A stretch of DNA of 64,000 bases from Pontibacillus halophilus JSM 076056 = DSM 19796 (GTDB taxonomy: Bacteria > Bacillota > Bacilli > Bacillales > BH030062): contig NZ_AULI01000001.1 in assembly GCF_000425205.1 (NCBI RefSeq), positions 62,001 through 126,000 of the forward strand. The letters are read 5' to 3'. A program made the position numbers and the translations under genes. Below the pieces are notes generated by a model that ran no database searches, was not told where the DNA came from, and worked only from the letters and a program-made list of their open reading frames with translations. Of the stretch, positions 50,290 to 58,999 are shown piece after piece; position 1 is the first letter of the stretch; each line of letters begins with the position of its first letter.

Positions 50290-51891
50290 CTACCTTCCTA
50301 CTCGGCCCATGCCGTTAATTATTTTATCAAGCATCTCATCAATCGTTGTCAGGTTACGAGCGGCGGCATTATAAGCGTGCTGGTACTTAATCATGTTCGT
50401 CATTTCTTCATCAAGGGAGACAGCTGAAACAGATTGACGCTGTTCATCGGCAGACATGCGCAGCGTTTCAGAATTGGATTGCATGCGCTGTGCTTCTTGG
50501 CTTTGTACGGCCATCGTACCAATCATAGACTCATAGAACGTTTTGACGCTTCCGTTCAGATTGCCAATCGTTGTACTATTTACATCAGCGAGAGCGTTAG
50601 CATTCGAGCCATCGCCAGCATTTCCGTTAATTGAAGCAGCAATGTTAGCCGTGTCCGTCTTAATATCGGCATGCACTTCAATATTCCCAGCAGCCCCAGC
50701 TTCGCCAGCTGTCGTCAGGGAGAAGAAATCGCCACCGTCTGTGCCATCTAGCTTCTTCCCAGCTGAATGAACTGCATTGAATTCTGTGACGAGTTCATTT
50801 GCAAGCTTGTCCAAATCTTGAAGCATGTCCGTATACACACCATTTACTGTAGAACCACCAGCGGCACTACTCATATAACCCATTGAATCAATCGAGCCTC
50901 TCAGTTTCCCTGGTGATGTGAATTCGTCACCTGATAACGTTGCCTGTGGTGTGGCAAAGGTATGGGTCCCGCTTTTACCTAGATTTGAAACGGCAATCCC
51001 ATCTTGACCGACATACGAATGCTTAATCGCATTTCCAGTAGCGGTATCATCTGTTACACTCACGTTCAGTTGTGCATATTCATTTGACGCACCGTCTAAA
51101 AGTACGACATCCTTTCCACCACTCTGAAGGGTATTACCAGAGTCATCCGCAAGCTTCAGTGTCAGTGCGCCTTCTGCCTGGTCCAATGAGCGTCCACCGT
51201 TTGAGGAATAGCTTACATCAACGTTCACAAGCTTCGTCAGCTCGTCCACTAACAAGTCGCGCTGGTCATACAGATCGTTAGGCAGCATTCCATGGGGCTC
51301 AACGTCTGCAATCTTCTGGTTCAAACTATTAATTTGGGAAAGGTATGAATTGATTTCTTGCGTCGAAACGTTAATTTCATTCTTGATATCTGATTGTACG
51401 GACTTAAGAGAATCAGATAAATAATTGAACGTATCAGCCAAGGCTAACCCACGCTGTCGTACAACGGAACGCGCCCCAGTATCTTCAGGGTTTACAGCTA
51501 AATCTTGAAGCGACTGCCAGAACTGATCCATCGTCTTCGACAACCCTTCTTCCGATGGTTCGTTCATAATGCGTTCCATTTTATCCATAGAGCTGCTTAA
51601 TTCCTCATAATAACCAACTTGACTATTCTGCCCGCGGTATTGCACATCTAGGAATGAATCGCGAACTCGTTCTACAGACCCCGCTTTCACACCCTGTCCG
51701 ATTTGTCCCGGAATCTCAGGCTTGTTCATAGAAGCTGGTGGATACGGATTCATTGTTTCCATGTTGACGCGCTGTCGGCTATATCCAGGTGTATTCGCAT
51801 TCGATATATTATGACTAACCGTATATAAAGCAGACTGCTGTGCATAAACGCCCCGCTTCGCTACTTCTAGCCCATGAAAGGTTGAACTCAT
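50290..51891 (-). CDS. flgK: Flagellar hook-associated protein 1 (FlgK)
   Basis: 533 residues. N-terminal rod/hook motif STFHGLEVAKRGVYAQQSALYTVSHNISNANTPGYSRQ (about 3-40) and C-terminal ISLDEE-like SLDEEMTNMIKYQHAYNAAARNLTTIDEML typical of FlgK. The centre (220-430) is a variable beta region. It joins hook to filament below FlgL. Follows flgN by 12 bases. Confidence 0.96.
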   Translation of the reverse strand: MSSTFHGLEVAKRGVYAQQSALYTVSHNISNANTPGYSRQRVNMETMNPYPPASMNKPEIPGQIGQGVKAGSVERVRDSFLDVQYRGQNSQVGYYEELSSSMDKMERIMNEPSEEGLSKTMDQFWQSLQDLAVNPEDTGARSVVRQRGLALADTFNYLSDSLKSVQSDIKNEINVSTQEINSYLSQINSLNQKIADVEPHGMLPNDLYDQRDLLVDELTKLVNVDVSYSSNGGRSLDQAEGALTLKLADDSGNTLQSGGKDVVLLDGASNEYAQLNVSVTDDTATGNAIKHSYVGQDGIAVSNLGKSGTHTFATPQATLSGDEFTSPGKLRGSIDSMGYMSSAAGGSTVNGVYTDMLQDLDKLANELVTEFNAVHSAGKKLDGTDGGDFFSLTTAGEAGAAGNIEVHADIKTDTANIAASINGNAGDGSNANALADVNSTTIGNLNGSVKTFYESMIGTMAVQSQEAQRMQSNSETLRMSADEQRQSVSAVSLDEEMTNMIKYQHAYNAAARNLTTIDEMLDKIINGMGRVGR

Positions 51892-51903
51892 GACGTTCTC
51901 TCC

Positions 51904-52401
51904 TTACGCTTTCGAATCAAATGCAGAATGATTTGATCCTTGGTTTGGTTGTTGTCCTTCTTTCCCGTCATAATTCAACGACTGCAAGGACGGATTCAGC
52001 ATATTCAGTGATAGATTAATATATTGTAGGGATTGATGTGTCAAGTCCGCATTGAGCTGCTCTTGCCCTTTAAGTTCTTGAACGAGCTGAAGCAAGCGGT
52101 CAAACTCTTGCTGAAGTCTCGCCTTTTCATCATGGGAAGTTAACAAGGCAAGCATAGTAGACACGTTTTGATCTTGGTCTTCGTGACCACTAACGCGGAA
52201 CCACTCACTTACAAGTGATGTACGCTTCTCTTCAACCTGGCTAATGGCCTGGATGTGCTTCCGTTCTTTCACAAGCGCAGTTTGCAACCCTGTTATATCT
52301 CGATTCTTCAGCATGTCTGTCTTTTCTTTAGACAAGGCAAGCAAGCTTTCGTGTAACGTTGAAAGCTTACTCATAGAGTCTATAATCGCTGCTGTGTTCA
52401 T
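51904..52401 (-). CDS. flgN: FlgN-type flagellar export chaperone
   Basis: 165 residues, helical, the YvyG equivalent of B. subtilis. The first half LSTLHESLLALSKEKTDMLKNRD is the FlgN signature and binds FlgK/FlgL tails. The C-terminus is low-complexity (GQQPNQGSNHSAFDSKA). Located between flgM and flgK, as expected. No export signal required. Confidence 0.9.
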   Translation of the reverse strand: MNTAAIIDSMSKLSTLHESLLALSKEKTDMLKNRDITGLQTALVKERKHIQAISQVEEKRTSLVSEWFRVSGHEDQDQNVSTMLALLTSHDEKARLQQEFDRLLQLVQELKGQEQLNADLTHQSLQYINLSLNMLNPSLQSLNYDGKEGQQPNQGSNHSAFDSKA

Positions 52402-52415
52402 AGATGGTTAACTCC

Positions 52416-52682
52416 TTATGCCTGACCTTTAAAAAAGTTGGCTACGTTCTTCGCTGTTTCTTTCGCATCCACTTGGTAGGTACCGGACTGAACTTGGTTC
52501 TTAAGCTCCTCAACGCGGTCTAGGCGAGCTTGTTTCGCGTTCGATGCCTCTTGCATATGTTTCGCCTGGGAGGAAATTTCTACGCGATCCTTCGCTGCTT
52601 CTCCTTTTTGAACCTGCGCTTGTTTCTGGAATTGCTTTTGATATGGGTTCAGATTTGAATGTTGTGGACCATTAATTTTCAT
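52416..52682 (-). CDS. flgM: Anti-sigma-D factor FlgM
   Basis: 88 residues. It binds sigma-D and is removed on hook completion. N-terminal flexible half (QKQFQKQAQVQKGEAAK) and C-terminal helices DRVEISSQAKHMQ and RLDRVEELKNQVQSGTYQVD as in other FlgM. It lies between yvyF and flgN. A sigma-D-like promoter is found 60-85 bases upstream, giving negative feedback. Confidence 0.95.
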   Translation of the reverse strand: MKINGPQHSNLNPYQKQFQKQAQVQKGEAAKDRVEISSQAKHMQEASNAKQARLDRVEELKNQVQSGTYQVDAKETAKNVANFFKGQA

Positions 52683-52740
52683 GTCCGTTCACCTCTTTCA
52701 TTAATTCAATGATAGCCCCCGTGTATGTTATCTATCTCTA

Positions 52741-52766
52741 TTATCGACCATAGAAACGCGTATTTA
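52741..52766 (-). promoter_or_regulatory. Sigma-D-like promoter of flgM
   Basis: TAAA (52766-52763), 14-base spacer, GTCGATAA (52748-52741). Just downstream of the yvyF stop, as in B. subtilis where flgM has its own sigma-D promoter. Confidence 0.6.
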
Positions 52767-52771
52767 AATAT

Positions 52772-53179
52772 TTATTTACTACCCCATGTATAATAGGTAT
52801 TCTGACTCTCTCGAACCCGGTCTTTCCGCTTTTCTTCCTGCTCCACTTTACCTAGATCGGCCTGAATCTCATTCGCGCAACTTCCGCAGATAAGCCCCTC
52901 ATTAATCATCGTGCCACAACGATCACAAGGATAATCTAAGTTCGGGAACATTCCAGAACGAAGGCGTCCTTCCTTCACGAACTTGCGGATTGTTTTCTCA
53001 CTTACACCCGTGTGATTGGCTACCTCTTCAACGCCAGCTGTACGATTTTTCTTTTTTCTTATATAGGTATAAACTAAGTCATAGTCGTCTTCTTCTTTTC
53101 TATAGCAAGCTTCACAAATGTCTCGAACACCTTTAACGTAGATGGCGTTACATCTTGGACAGTTGGCTAATTCACTCAT
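52772..53179 (-). CDS. yvyF: YvyF-type flagellar operon protein with zinc ribbons
   Basis: 135 residues. An N-terminal Cys-pair motif CPRCNAIYVKGVRDICEACY (about 8-27) and a C-terminal second pair CDRCGTMINEGLICGSC (about 91-107) flank a helix-turn-helix-like segment (VEEVANHTGVSEKTIRKFVKEG). This is the TIGR03826/YvyF arrangement, a putative regulator located before flgM in Bacillaceae. The molecular function is not established. It follows comFC after 47 bases. Confidence 0.9.
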   Translation of the reverse strand: MSELANCPRCNAIYVKGVRDICEACYRKEEDDYDLVYTYIRKKKNRTAGVEEVANHTGVSEKTIRKFVKEGRLRSGMFPNLDYPCDRCGTMINEGLICGSCANEIQADLGKVEQEEKRKDRVRESQNTYYTWGSK

Positions 53180-53226
53180 CGTACATTCCTCCCACTCCTG
53201 TTGCTCTACTCTTACTATCGGTTTAA

Positions 53227-53901
53227 TTAGCCCCGAATTAAAGTGAAGGAAGCGATTTCAACGCTTCCATTTTGATGCAATAGGGTGGCTGCATGCTGTA
53301 GGGTTTGACCTGTCGTATAGATATCATCCACCAACACGACTTTAGGCGGAACTGACCCTCGGATGGAGAACGGGTTCCCTGTATTCATACGTTCGTGCCT
53401 CGTCTTCTTTGATTGCTTCTCCCCATGCACCCTAGTCAGCAGATCTTGAACAGGTAAACCTGTAGCTTGGGCAAGTACAGCTGCTTGATTAAATCCTCGT
53501 TCCTTCATTCGTAATTCGCTTAACGGTATTGGAACAAGTATTGCATCATACCAATTCGTTCGCATGGAACGAAAGATTTGTTCAACATCAGCACGGAATA
53601 ATTCAATTAATGCGTAGTCTCCACGATATTTCCATTGAGCAACGACCTCCTGCATAAACTCGTTATATAGAAACAAAGACTTGTTCATGGTTAACTTTGT
53701 TCCACTCAATTCCCAGCGTTCACAGTCATAGCACGGCTTCATTTCCTCCATAGGTCGATTACAGCGGGGACAGACGATAGCCCCGATACGCTCCATCCTT
53801 TCTGAACAAATCTGACATAGGACATTCGCTTCGAATGGACCTATAAACGTTGACCATGTCACCTCAGGAACAAGTTCGGCCTCGCACCATAAGCAGTTCA
53901 T
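53227..53901 (-). CDS. comFC: ComF family protein ComFC
   Basis: 224 residues. Zinc-finger N-terminus MNCLWCEAEL...CQICSERMERIGAIVCPRCNRPME...CYDC (about 1-60), then a phosphoribosyltransferase-like domain with VVLVDDIYTTGQTL near 190. It is needed for transport or processing of single-stranded DNA in natural transformation, together with ComFA. Overlaps comFA by four bases; comFB is absent between them. No export signal: cytosolic. Confidence 0.93.
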   Translation of the reverse strand: MNCLWCEAELVPEVTWSTFIGPFEANVLCQICSERMERIGAIVCPRCNRPMEEMKPCYDCERWELSGTKLTMNKSLFLYNEFMQEVVAQWKYRGDYALIELFRADVEQIFRSMRTNWYDAILVPIPLSELRMKERGFNQAAVLAQATGLPVQDLLTRVHGEKQSKKTRHERMNTGNPFSIRGSVPPKVVLVDDIYTTGQTLQHAATLLHQNGSVEIASFTLIRG

Positions 53902-55307
53902 CGGAAGGTTGCTGCTTTCTTATTCATGGCGCGAATAGAGCGAATGGACCTGTCCATGGCAAGAGAAAAGCCATCGTGAAAGAAGACCACATTTCCACTA
54001 GGATCATCAGCACTCCTGCCAGCTCGCCCGGCAATTTGAACAAGCGCTGCTTCATCAAACACACGATGCCCTGCATCTAACACCGCAACATCAATGGACG
54101 GAAACGTCACTCCCCGTTCCAGTATGGTGGTCGTGACAATCATCCGCACTTCTCGATTGCGAAACTGCTGAACCACTTCTTTTCGCTGGTCATGTTCCGC
54201 GTGTACATATGGAACACTTAGCTCATTCGCCACATGCGTTGCAGTGGTAACCGTAGGAGCAAACAGCAGAATTCTTCGTTCATTAGCCTGTTTTTGTTCA
54301 ATCCATTCTTTAATTGGGTTCGGTATACGATATTGCTGAAGCTTGTTGGACAACCTTCCGATATACGTGCAAGTAGGAACTGGGAGGGGATGACCGTGGA
54401 AACGGATGGGGACAAATACGGTGGGGAGATTCTTTCTCTGTGACGCTTGCTTTAAATCTTCTCTAGGGGTTGCGGTTAAATAAATCGTGGCACATGAAGG
54501 TTGCTTGGATAAGGAAGTCACACGGGGGAGTGAGGGGTCAGCATGGTAAGGAAACGCGTCTACTTCGTCAATGATCATCACGTCAAATGCACTTCGGTAG
54601 TGAAATAATTGGTGGGTTGTCGCGACAACAAACTGAGCTCCTTCGTCCCGTTCCTCACTTCCCCCGTAGCGACCAACAATATCCACATGTGGAAAAGCTA
54701 GTCGAAGTCTCGGTAGAAGTTCTCGAACGACATCCGCTCGAGGTGTCGCCAAGCATACTCGCTTTCCTGTCTGAATCGCTTCTGCTATTCCCGGAAACAA
54801 CATTTCCGTCTTACCTGCACCACACACCGCCCAAACAAGGATAGAGGACTGTGTCCGAACAGCATTCACAATGGCGTCAGCAGCCTGTTGTTGAGCACGC
54901 GTAAGCTTTCCTTCCCACATGCACGGTTTTTGATGATGCTTCCACTGAAGTACTGCACCATGATAGGTAAGCAGTTTGTCGCACGATGAAAGGCGACCTA
55001 GCTTGACGCATGACCGACAATACACACATTTTTCTCCACAGTTTGGACAAGGCCATTTATAAAAGTGAGACCGCTTCTTCGTGCCACACCGATGGCAAAT
55101 GGAACTATGCCACTTATTCGTGATGGCGGACTGTTCACTTAACCAATCCGCTTGCAAGCCTTCTTCAAGAAGGCTCTCTTCAAATGGCCAATTTCGCTTC
55201 ACAAGCAATTTGCCGGCTAAATGAGGGGATATAGATTGAGGGGGTTGAATCGTCACAAACGTCTCTCCTTTATAGATGATTTCCTCTATTACTTCGGCAG
55301 TGAACAA
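53898..55307 (-). CDS. comFA: ATP-dependent competence DNA translocase ComFA
   Basis: 469 residues. A four-cysteine zinc ribbon CHRCGTKKRSHF...CPNCG and CVYCRSC (about 70-105) precedes the DEAD-type helicase core: Walker A AVCGAGKTEM (about 160), DEVDAFPYH and RIAQ-like RIQIAGRAGRS-type motif VI (LVQIAGRAGRSADD). It powers ssDNA import during transformation. The start is TTG 55307 behind AAAGGA. No ComK box was seen upstream. The upstream region (55308-55776) holds two intergenic repeats. Confidence 0.93.
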   Translation of the reverse strand: MFTAEVIEEIIYKGETFVTIQPPQSISPHLAGKLLVKRNWPFEESLLEEGLQADWLSEQSAITNKWHSSICHRCGTKKRSHFYKWPCPNCGEKCVYCRSCVKLGRLSSCDKLLTYHGAVLQWKHHQKPCMWEGKLTRAQQQAADAIVNAVRTQSSILVWAVCGAGKTEMLFPGIAEAIQTGKRVCLATPRADVVRELLPRLRLAFPHVDIVGRYGGSEERDEGAQFVVATTHQLFHYRSAFDVMIIDEVDAFPYHADPSLPRVTSLSKQPSCATIYLTATPREDLKQASQRKNLPTVFVPIRFHGHPLPVPTCTYIGRLSNKLQQYRIPNPIKEWIEQKQANERRILLFAPTVTTATHVANELSVPYVHAEHDQRKEVVQQFRNREVRMIVTTTILERGVTFPSIDVAVLDAGHRVFDEAALVQIAGRAGRSADDPSGNVVFFHDGFSLAMDRSIRSIRAMNKKAATFR

Positions 55308-55390
55308 GATATTCCTTTATTCGGTGCTTTACACAGACTGTTCTTCCTTCTCATCGTCATGTGTGATTAGGTCCATACCATACCTGCATA

Positions 55391-55513
55391 GGGTAGACCC
55401 GGGACCACTCGCTTTCCTGTGGGGAGCTGGGAAGTCTCCTCAGTCGTTGCACTCCCTCCGGGGCCTCCCCTAGGCTCCTGCTCCCACGGGAGTCTCGCAG
55501 TCCCGGGCCTACC
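55391..55513 (-). repeat. Long imperfect-palindrome intergenic repeat, copy 2
   Basis: Reverse complement of the copy at 11524-11653. Outer arms GGGTAGACCCGGGAC and GTCCCGGGCCTACCC replace the arms of copy 1 but remain complementary. Core blocks (GGAAAGCGAGT, GACTGAGGAGACTT, GGGGCCTCCCCTAGG reverse-complemented) are nearly identical. Confidence 0.85.
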
Positions 55514-55620
55514 CTCCTAAGATTAGGAGCAATGGACCTACATGAAACATCTCGTTACACTCCCATTTAGATATCGCGTTTCCGTTAATCACTTGAAATA
55601 AAGGATTACGAGACTCTCGC

Positions 55621-55710
55621 GGTCAGTTGGTTGGACGAGGTCCTACGTGCGAACATTGCCCGAGGAGACTTGAACATCCGTCCGGAAAGCGAGTGTTCCC
55701 CCATCTGACC
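55621..55710 (+). repeat. Degenerate third copy of the intergenic repeat
   Basis: GGTCAG (55621) and CTGACC (55705) close a unit. It shares CGAGGAGACTT and GGAAAGCGAGTG-TTCCCCCAT with copy 1 in the same orientation. The rest has diverged. Confidence 0.55.
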
Positions 55711-55737
55711 CTACACCCACATTTGATTACGAATCAC

Positions 55738-55773
55738 ACAAAAAAACCGGAATGGGTTCTCCATTCCGGTTTC
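55738..55773 (-). terminator. Terminator of degV
   Basis: AAACCGGAATGG / CCATTCCGGTTT followed by T-run on the minus strand. Confidence 0.93.
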
Positions 55774-55776
55774 TCG

Positions 55777-56619
55777 TTATTTCATATACCAACCAATGCC
55801 AAGTGCCCCTTCACCTAAATGGGTGCCAATAACAGGGCCGAAATAGCTTAAGTAAAATTCCACATGTGGATAACGTTGCTTAAGGTGTTCCATTAGCTCT
55901 TTCGCTTCTTCTTCCCGATTGGCATGAATAACTGATGCTCGCATCGGTACTTCTTTTTGAGCATCTTCTTCAAAGAGCCCTACCACTCGGTTGAGCGCTT
56001 TCTTACGGGTGCGTATCTTCTCGAATGGGACGATCTTCGTGTCCACAAAGTGGAGAACTGGCTTAACTTTCAGTAAGCTTCCTACGAACTTCTGAGCTCC
56101 GTTCAATCGACCACCGCGATGGAGATGAGTGAGGTCATCTACCATAAAGTAGGCTTTCATGGATTTCTTCATTTCATCAAAGCGAGAGATGATAACATCT
56201 GGAGACTCACCCAGTTCAGCCATCTCAGCGCCTTCTAGTGCGAAGAATCCTTGTACCATACAACTAATTTCTGAGTCGTACGGATACACATCGATTCCAT
56301 CTACCAGTTCACCTGCATTAGCGGTTGCTTGAATGGTTCCACTAATGCCACTCGATAGGTGGATGGAGATCACTGCGTCGTAATCTTCAGCGAGTTCCTC
56401 AAGCTTTTCTTGAATTAAGCCAATTGAAGGCTGTGACGTTTTCGGAAGTTCTTCTGCCCCACGCACACGGTCATAAAACTCGGAAGCGGAAAGATCAATT
56501 TCTTCCTTATAGCTTTCGTCTTCAATCAACACGTTTAACGGAACCATATGAATGTTCCATTTCCGTCGCAAGTCTTCAGGGATGTATGCTGTGCTGTCTG
56601 TCATAATTGCCGTTTTCAT
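55777..56619 (-). CDS. DegV family fatty-acid-binding protein
   Basis: 280 residues from ATG 56619 (GAGGGAG upstream). MTDSTAYIPEDL at the start, LKTSQPS-type KTSQPSIGLIQE and ISIHLSSGISGT lipid-head-group loops, and a C-terminal VEFYLSYFGPVIGTHLGEGALG motif, all of the DegV/FakB family. FakB proteins present fatty acids to the FakA kinase. The place upstream of comFA and downstream of degSU is shared with B. subtilis yviA. DegV is not otherwise part of the DegS/DegU pathway. Confidence 0.93.
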   Translation of the reverse strand: MKTAIMTDSTAYIPEDLRRKWNIHMVPLNVLIEDESYKEEIDLSASEFYDRVRGAEELPKTSQPSIGLIQEKLEELAEDYDAVISIHLSSGISGTIQATANAGELVDGIDVYPYDSEISCMVQGFFALEGAEMAELGESPDVIISRFDEMKKSMKAYFMVDDLTHLHRGGRLNGAQKFVGSLLKVKPVLHFVDTKIVPFEKIRTRKKALNRVVGLFEEDAQKEVPMRASVIHANREEEAKELMEHLKQRYPHVEFYLSYFGPVIGTHLGEGALGIGWYMK

Positions 56620-56769
56620 AGTACCGTTCTCCCTCATTCATTAATCATGAAATTGGATGCTCCTAATTTACAATAAATGTGATAATAACTCTTCCTATTC
56701 TACATGAACTTTAATCTCTTTGCATTACAGATTTCGGGAATGGACTCACGACTTCCTCCCCATAATCAC

Positions 56770-56806
56770 GGAAAATACAAAAGAGCTCTGGAATCCCAGA
56801 GCTCTG
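56770..56806 (-). terminator. Terminator of degU
   Basis: GAGCTCTGG / CCAGAGCTC followed by TTTTGTATTTT on the minus strand, after the degU stop. Confidence 0.85.
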
Positions 56807-56816
56807 TCTCAATCAT

Positions 56817-57500
56817 TTATAATACCTCGACCCAGCCTTTTTTAATTGCTGTTACTACGGCTTGTGTGCGGTCGTTAACATTCATTTTCTGTAGGATGTT
56901 ACTCACATGGTTTTTAACCGTCTTTTCACTAATAAATAGAGATTCCGCTACACCTCGGTTGCTCTTACCGTCTGCGAGAAGCTGTAATACTTCACATTCA
57001 CGACGAGTCAGCAAATGAAGCGGTTTGCGGTACTCAATTGGCGAACTGCTTTTAGTAGTTTCTCCATCACCTTCAGAAAGACGACGGTATTCTTTCACTA
57101 AGTTGTGAGTGACGCGTGGGTGTAAGTAAGAACCACCTTCACCAACGACCTTAATCGCTTCAATCAACGCATCAGAGTCCATTTCTTTCAACAGATAACC
57201 TTGTGCCCCAGTTTTCAGTGCATGTGTAACATAGTTTTCATCATCGTGGATGGATAGAATAATGACTTTAAGATCTGGATTATGGCTTATGAGTTCGGCT
57301 GTTGCTTGTACACCGTTCATTTGAGGCATGTTAATATCCATTAAGACGACATCAGGATTGTGTTGTTCAATTAAGCTTGTAGCTGTATTTCCATCGTCAC
57401 CCTCAGCTACAACTTCGAAAGACGGTTCAAATTCTAATATGCGTTTCACGCCTTCGCGAAATAATTTATGATCATCAATTAATACTATTCTTGTGCTCAT
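56817..57500 (-). CDS. degU: Response regulator DegU
   Basis: 227 residues from ATG 57500 (GGGAGG upstream). Receiver domain with Asp55 in VVLMDINMP as phosphoryl acceptor (DegU of B. subtilis uses Asp56), and the LuxR-type HTH near 165-225 ([20 protein letters not shown]). It switches between competence, motility, exoenzymes and biofilm according to phosphorylation level. Located downstream of degS with a 187-base gap containing a palindrome TGTATATT/AATATACA, possibly its own promoter or autoregulatory site. Confidence 0.96.
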   Translation of the reverse strand: MSTRIVLIDDHKLFREGVKRILEFEPSFEVVAEGDDGNTATSLIEQHNPDVVLMDINMPQMNGVQATAELISHNPDLKVIILSIHDDENYVTHALKTGAQGYLLKEMDSDALIEAIKVVGEGGSYLHPRVTHNLVKEYRRLSEGDGETTKSSSPIEYRKPLHLLTRRECEVLQLLADGKSNRGVAESLFISEKTVKNHVSNILQKMNVNDRTQAVVTAIKKGWVEVL

Positions 57501-57650
57501 GGTTTTAGCCTCCCATACGTATCCAATAACATTCCATTGTGTAATCTGTCTCATGTTGTGGCGTGGAACGATCCTCTAAGTCTACCATCCCGTTCGTTTC
57601 GCGACTAAAGTGCTAGGATAGACGCAGATTGAAATCCCCGATGTTACTAA

Positions 57651-57675
57651 TGTATATTATAATACAAAATATACA
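57651..57675. promoter_or_regulatory. Palindrome in the degS-degU gap
   Basis: TGTATATT and AATATACA perfect 8-bp arms 9 bases apart, 150 bases before degU. B. subtilis degU has autoregulated promoters in the corresponding gap; the parallel is inferred. Confidence 0.4.
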
Positions 57676-57687
57676 AGCCGAATAGTC

Positions 57688-58830
57688 TTAGTCCGTTAAT
57701 GGAACTTTTATCCCAATCTTCGTTCCCTGACCAATCTCAGACTCAATGGTTATTTCTCCTTCTAGCATTTCAATTCTCTCTTTCATTCCTACAATGCCGA
57801 AGGATTTTTCTTTCTTCTCACTCGTATCAAACCCTTTACCGTCATCTTTAACGATTATGTTGACGAAGTCGTTCTTTTGTTCCATGCTCACTTGAATGAT
57901 AGATGCTTCTGCGTGCTTGACTGCGTTTTGAACTGCTTCTTGTACCAATCGAAACAAGGCGACTTCATATTTCGTATGGAGGCGATCTTCACGACCATGG
58001 GATGTAAACTGGATTTGTAGACCTTCATTATAGTCTTCAACCGTTGCTAAATATTTCTTTAGCGTTGGTGTTAATCCTAAATCATCCAGCGCCATGGGAC
58101 GTAGGTCGTATATAATACGTCGCACCTCATAAAGAGCTGAACGAACCATTCTCCGTACATCTTTAATCTCTTTCATGGCTTCGTCTGGTCCACGTTGTTT
58201 AAACGTCCGGTCGACAAGGTCTGAACGTAGCATAACGTTGGCAAGCATTTGAGCAGGTCCATCGTGAATTTCACGAGACAGCTTACGGCGCTCTTCCTCT
58301 TGAGCTTCAATAATTTGAAGTCCAAACGCCTGCTTCTCACGTGCATCCTCGAGCGCTTCTGAGACTTGTCGGAAATCATCATTTAAATAGTTCAGTACGA
58401 CAGATATCTTAGCTCCAAGTTCGTCTGCTTTCTCCACGGTATCATTTAAACGACGCAAGCGTTGCTCAAGATCATCCCGCTTCTCACGGAGCTGCTTCTC
58501 TTGCTCTCTCCGAACAGATAGATCCATCTGGAGTTGATGCGTCTGCTCATAGACCTCACGAATTTCGACCTCTGAATATTTATCAAAGTGTTTACTGACC
58601 TCAGAAAGACGCATTCTTGAGAAACGAACTTTTTGTTCGAGATTGTCACCATCTTCAATGATTTCCAAGACTTGTTGCTTTGTCTCCTTTAATTCCTCTT
58701 GCAATTGACTAAATTCGTCACGGGACTGTTCCCCTATGAGAAATATCTCATCTTTGCTGTTCGCCACCGTGTCAATCATCTCATCAATGACGGAATCAAG
58801 TGCTTTTTCACCAATTTTACTCTCAGACAT
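57688..58830 (-). CDS. degS: Sensor histidine kinase DegS
   Basis: 380 residues, cytoplasmic kinase without membrane segments. It has an N-terminal coiled-coil sensory region (about 30-175), HisKA_3 with phosphorylated His189 in SREIHDGPAQML, and an HATPase domain (NAVKHAEAS, DDGKGFD, GIVGMKERIEML) at 270-375. The His189 number coincides with B. subtilis DegS. Partner of DegU downstream. Start ATG 58830 behind GGAGGAGTCTGACA. Confidence 0.96.
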   Translation of the reverse strand: MSESKIGEKALDSVIDEMIDTVANSKDEIFLIGEQSRDEFSQLQEELKETKQQVLEIIEDGDNLEQKVRFSRMRLSEVSKHFDKYSEVEIREVYEQTHQLQMDLSVRREQEKQLREKRDDLEQRLRRLNDTVEKADELGAKISVVLNYLNDDFRQVSEALEDAREKQAFGLQIIEAQEEERRKLSREIHDGPAQMLANVMLRSDLVDRTFKQRGPDEAMKEIKDVRRMVRSALYEVRRIIYDLRPMALDDLGLTPTLKKYLATVEDYNEGLQIQFTSHGREDRLHTKYEVALFRLVQEAVQNAVKHAEASIIQVSMEQKNDFVNIIVKDDGKGFDTSEKKEKSFGIVGMKERIEMLEGEITIESEIGQGTKIGIKVPLTD

Positions 58831-58906
58831 TGTCAGACTCCTCCATCATCATTCACATAATCATTCGTTATACCTATGTATCTTTGTGGGGGCTAAGTTA
58901 AAAAAT

Positions 58907-58956
58907 TTGCCGAAATTGCTCGAATTTGCCACAGGAATGTATCATTTGCCGAAATC
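58907..58956 (+). repeat. Three TTTGCC direct repeats in the degS/yvyE divergent region
   Basis: TTTGCCGAAAT occurs at 58907-58917 and 58946-58956, with TTTGCC at 58926-58931 between, so the starts are 19 and 20 bases apart, near two helical turns. The third repeat coincides with the -35 of the yvyE promoter. A regulator-binding array is inferred. Confidence 0.6.
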
Positions 58957-58975
58957 TCCCTCTCTCATTATAATG
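58947..58975 (+). promoter_or_regulatory. Promoter of yvyE
   Basis: TTGCCG (58947-58952), 17-base spacer, TATAAT (58970-58975). Confidence 0.7.
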
Positions 58976-58999
58976 AAGTTTTAGGAGGTCGTTTGCAAG

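Noticed and set aside
55308-55390. ComK boxes (AAAA-N5-TTTT pairs) in front of comFA
   Set aside because: I could not find a convincing pair; competence control of this copy remains open.
58571-58571. Possible phage or IS traces in the window
   Set aside because: I looked for transposase motifs, terminal inverted repeats with duplications and integrase genes and found none; the only repeats are the intergenic palindromes.
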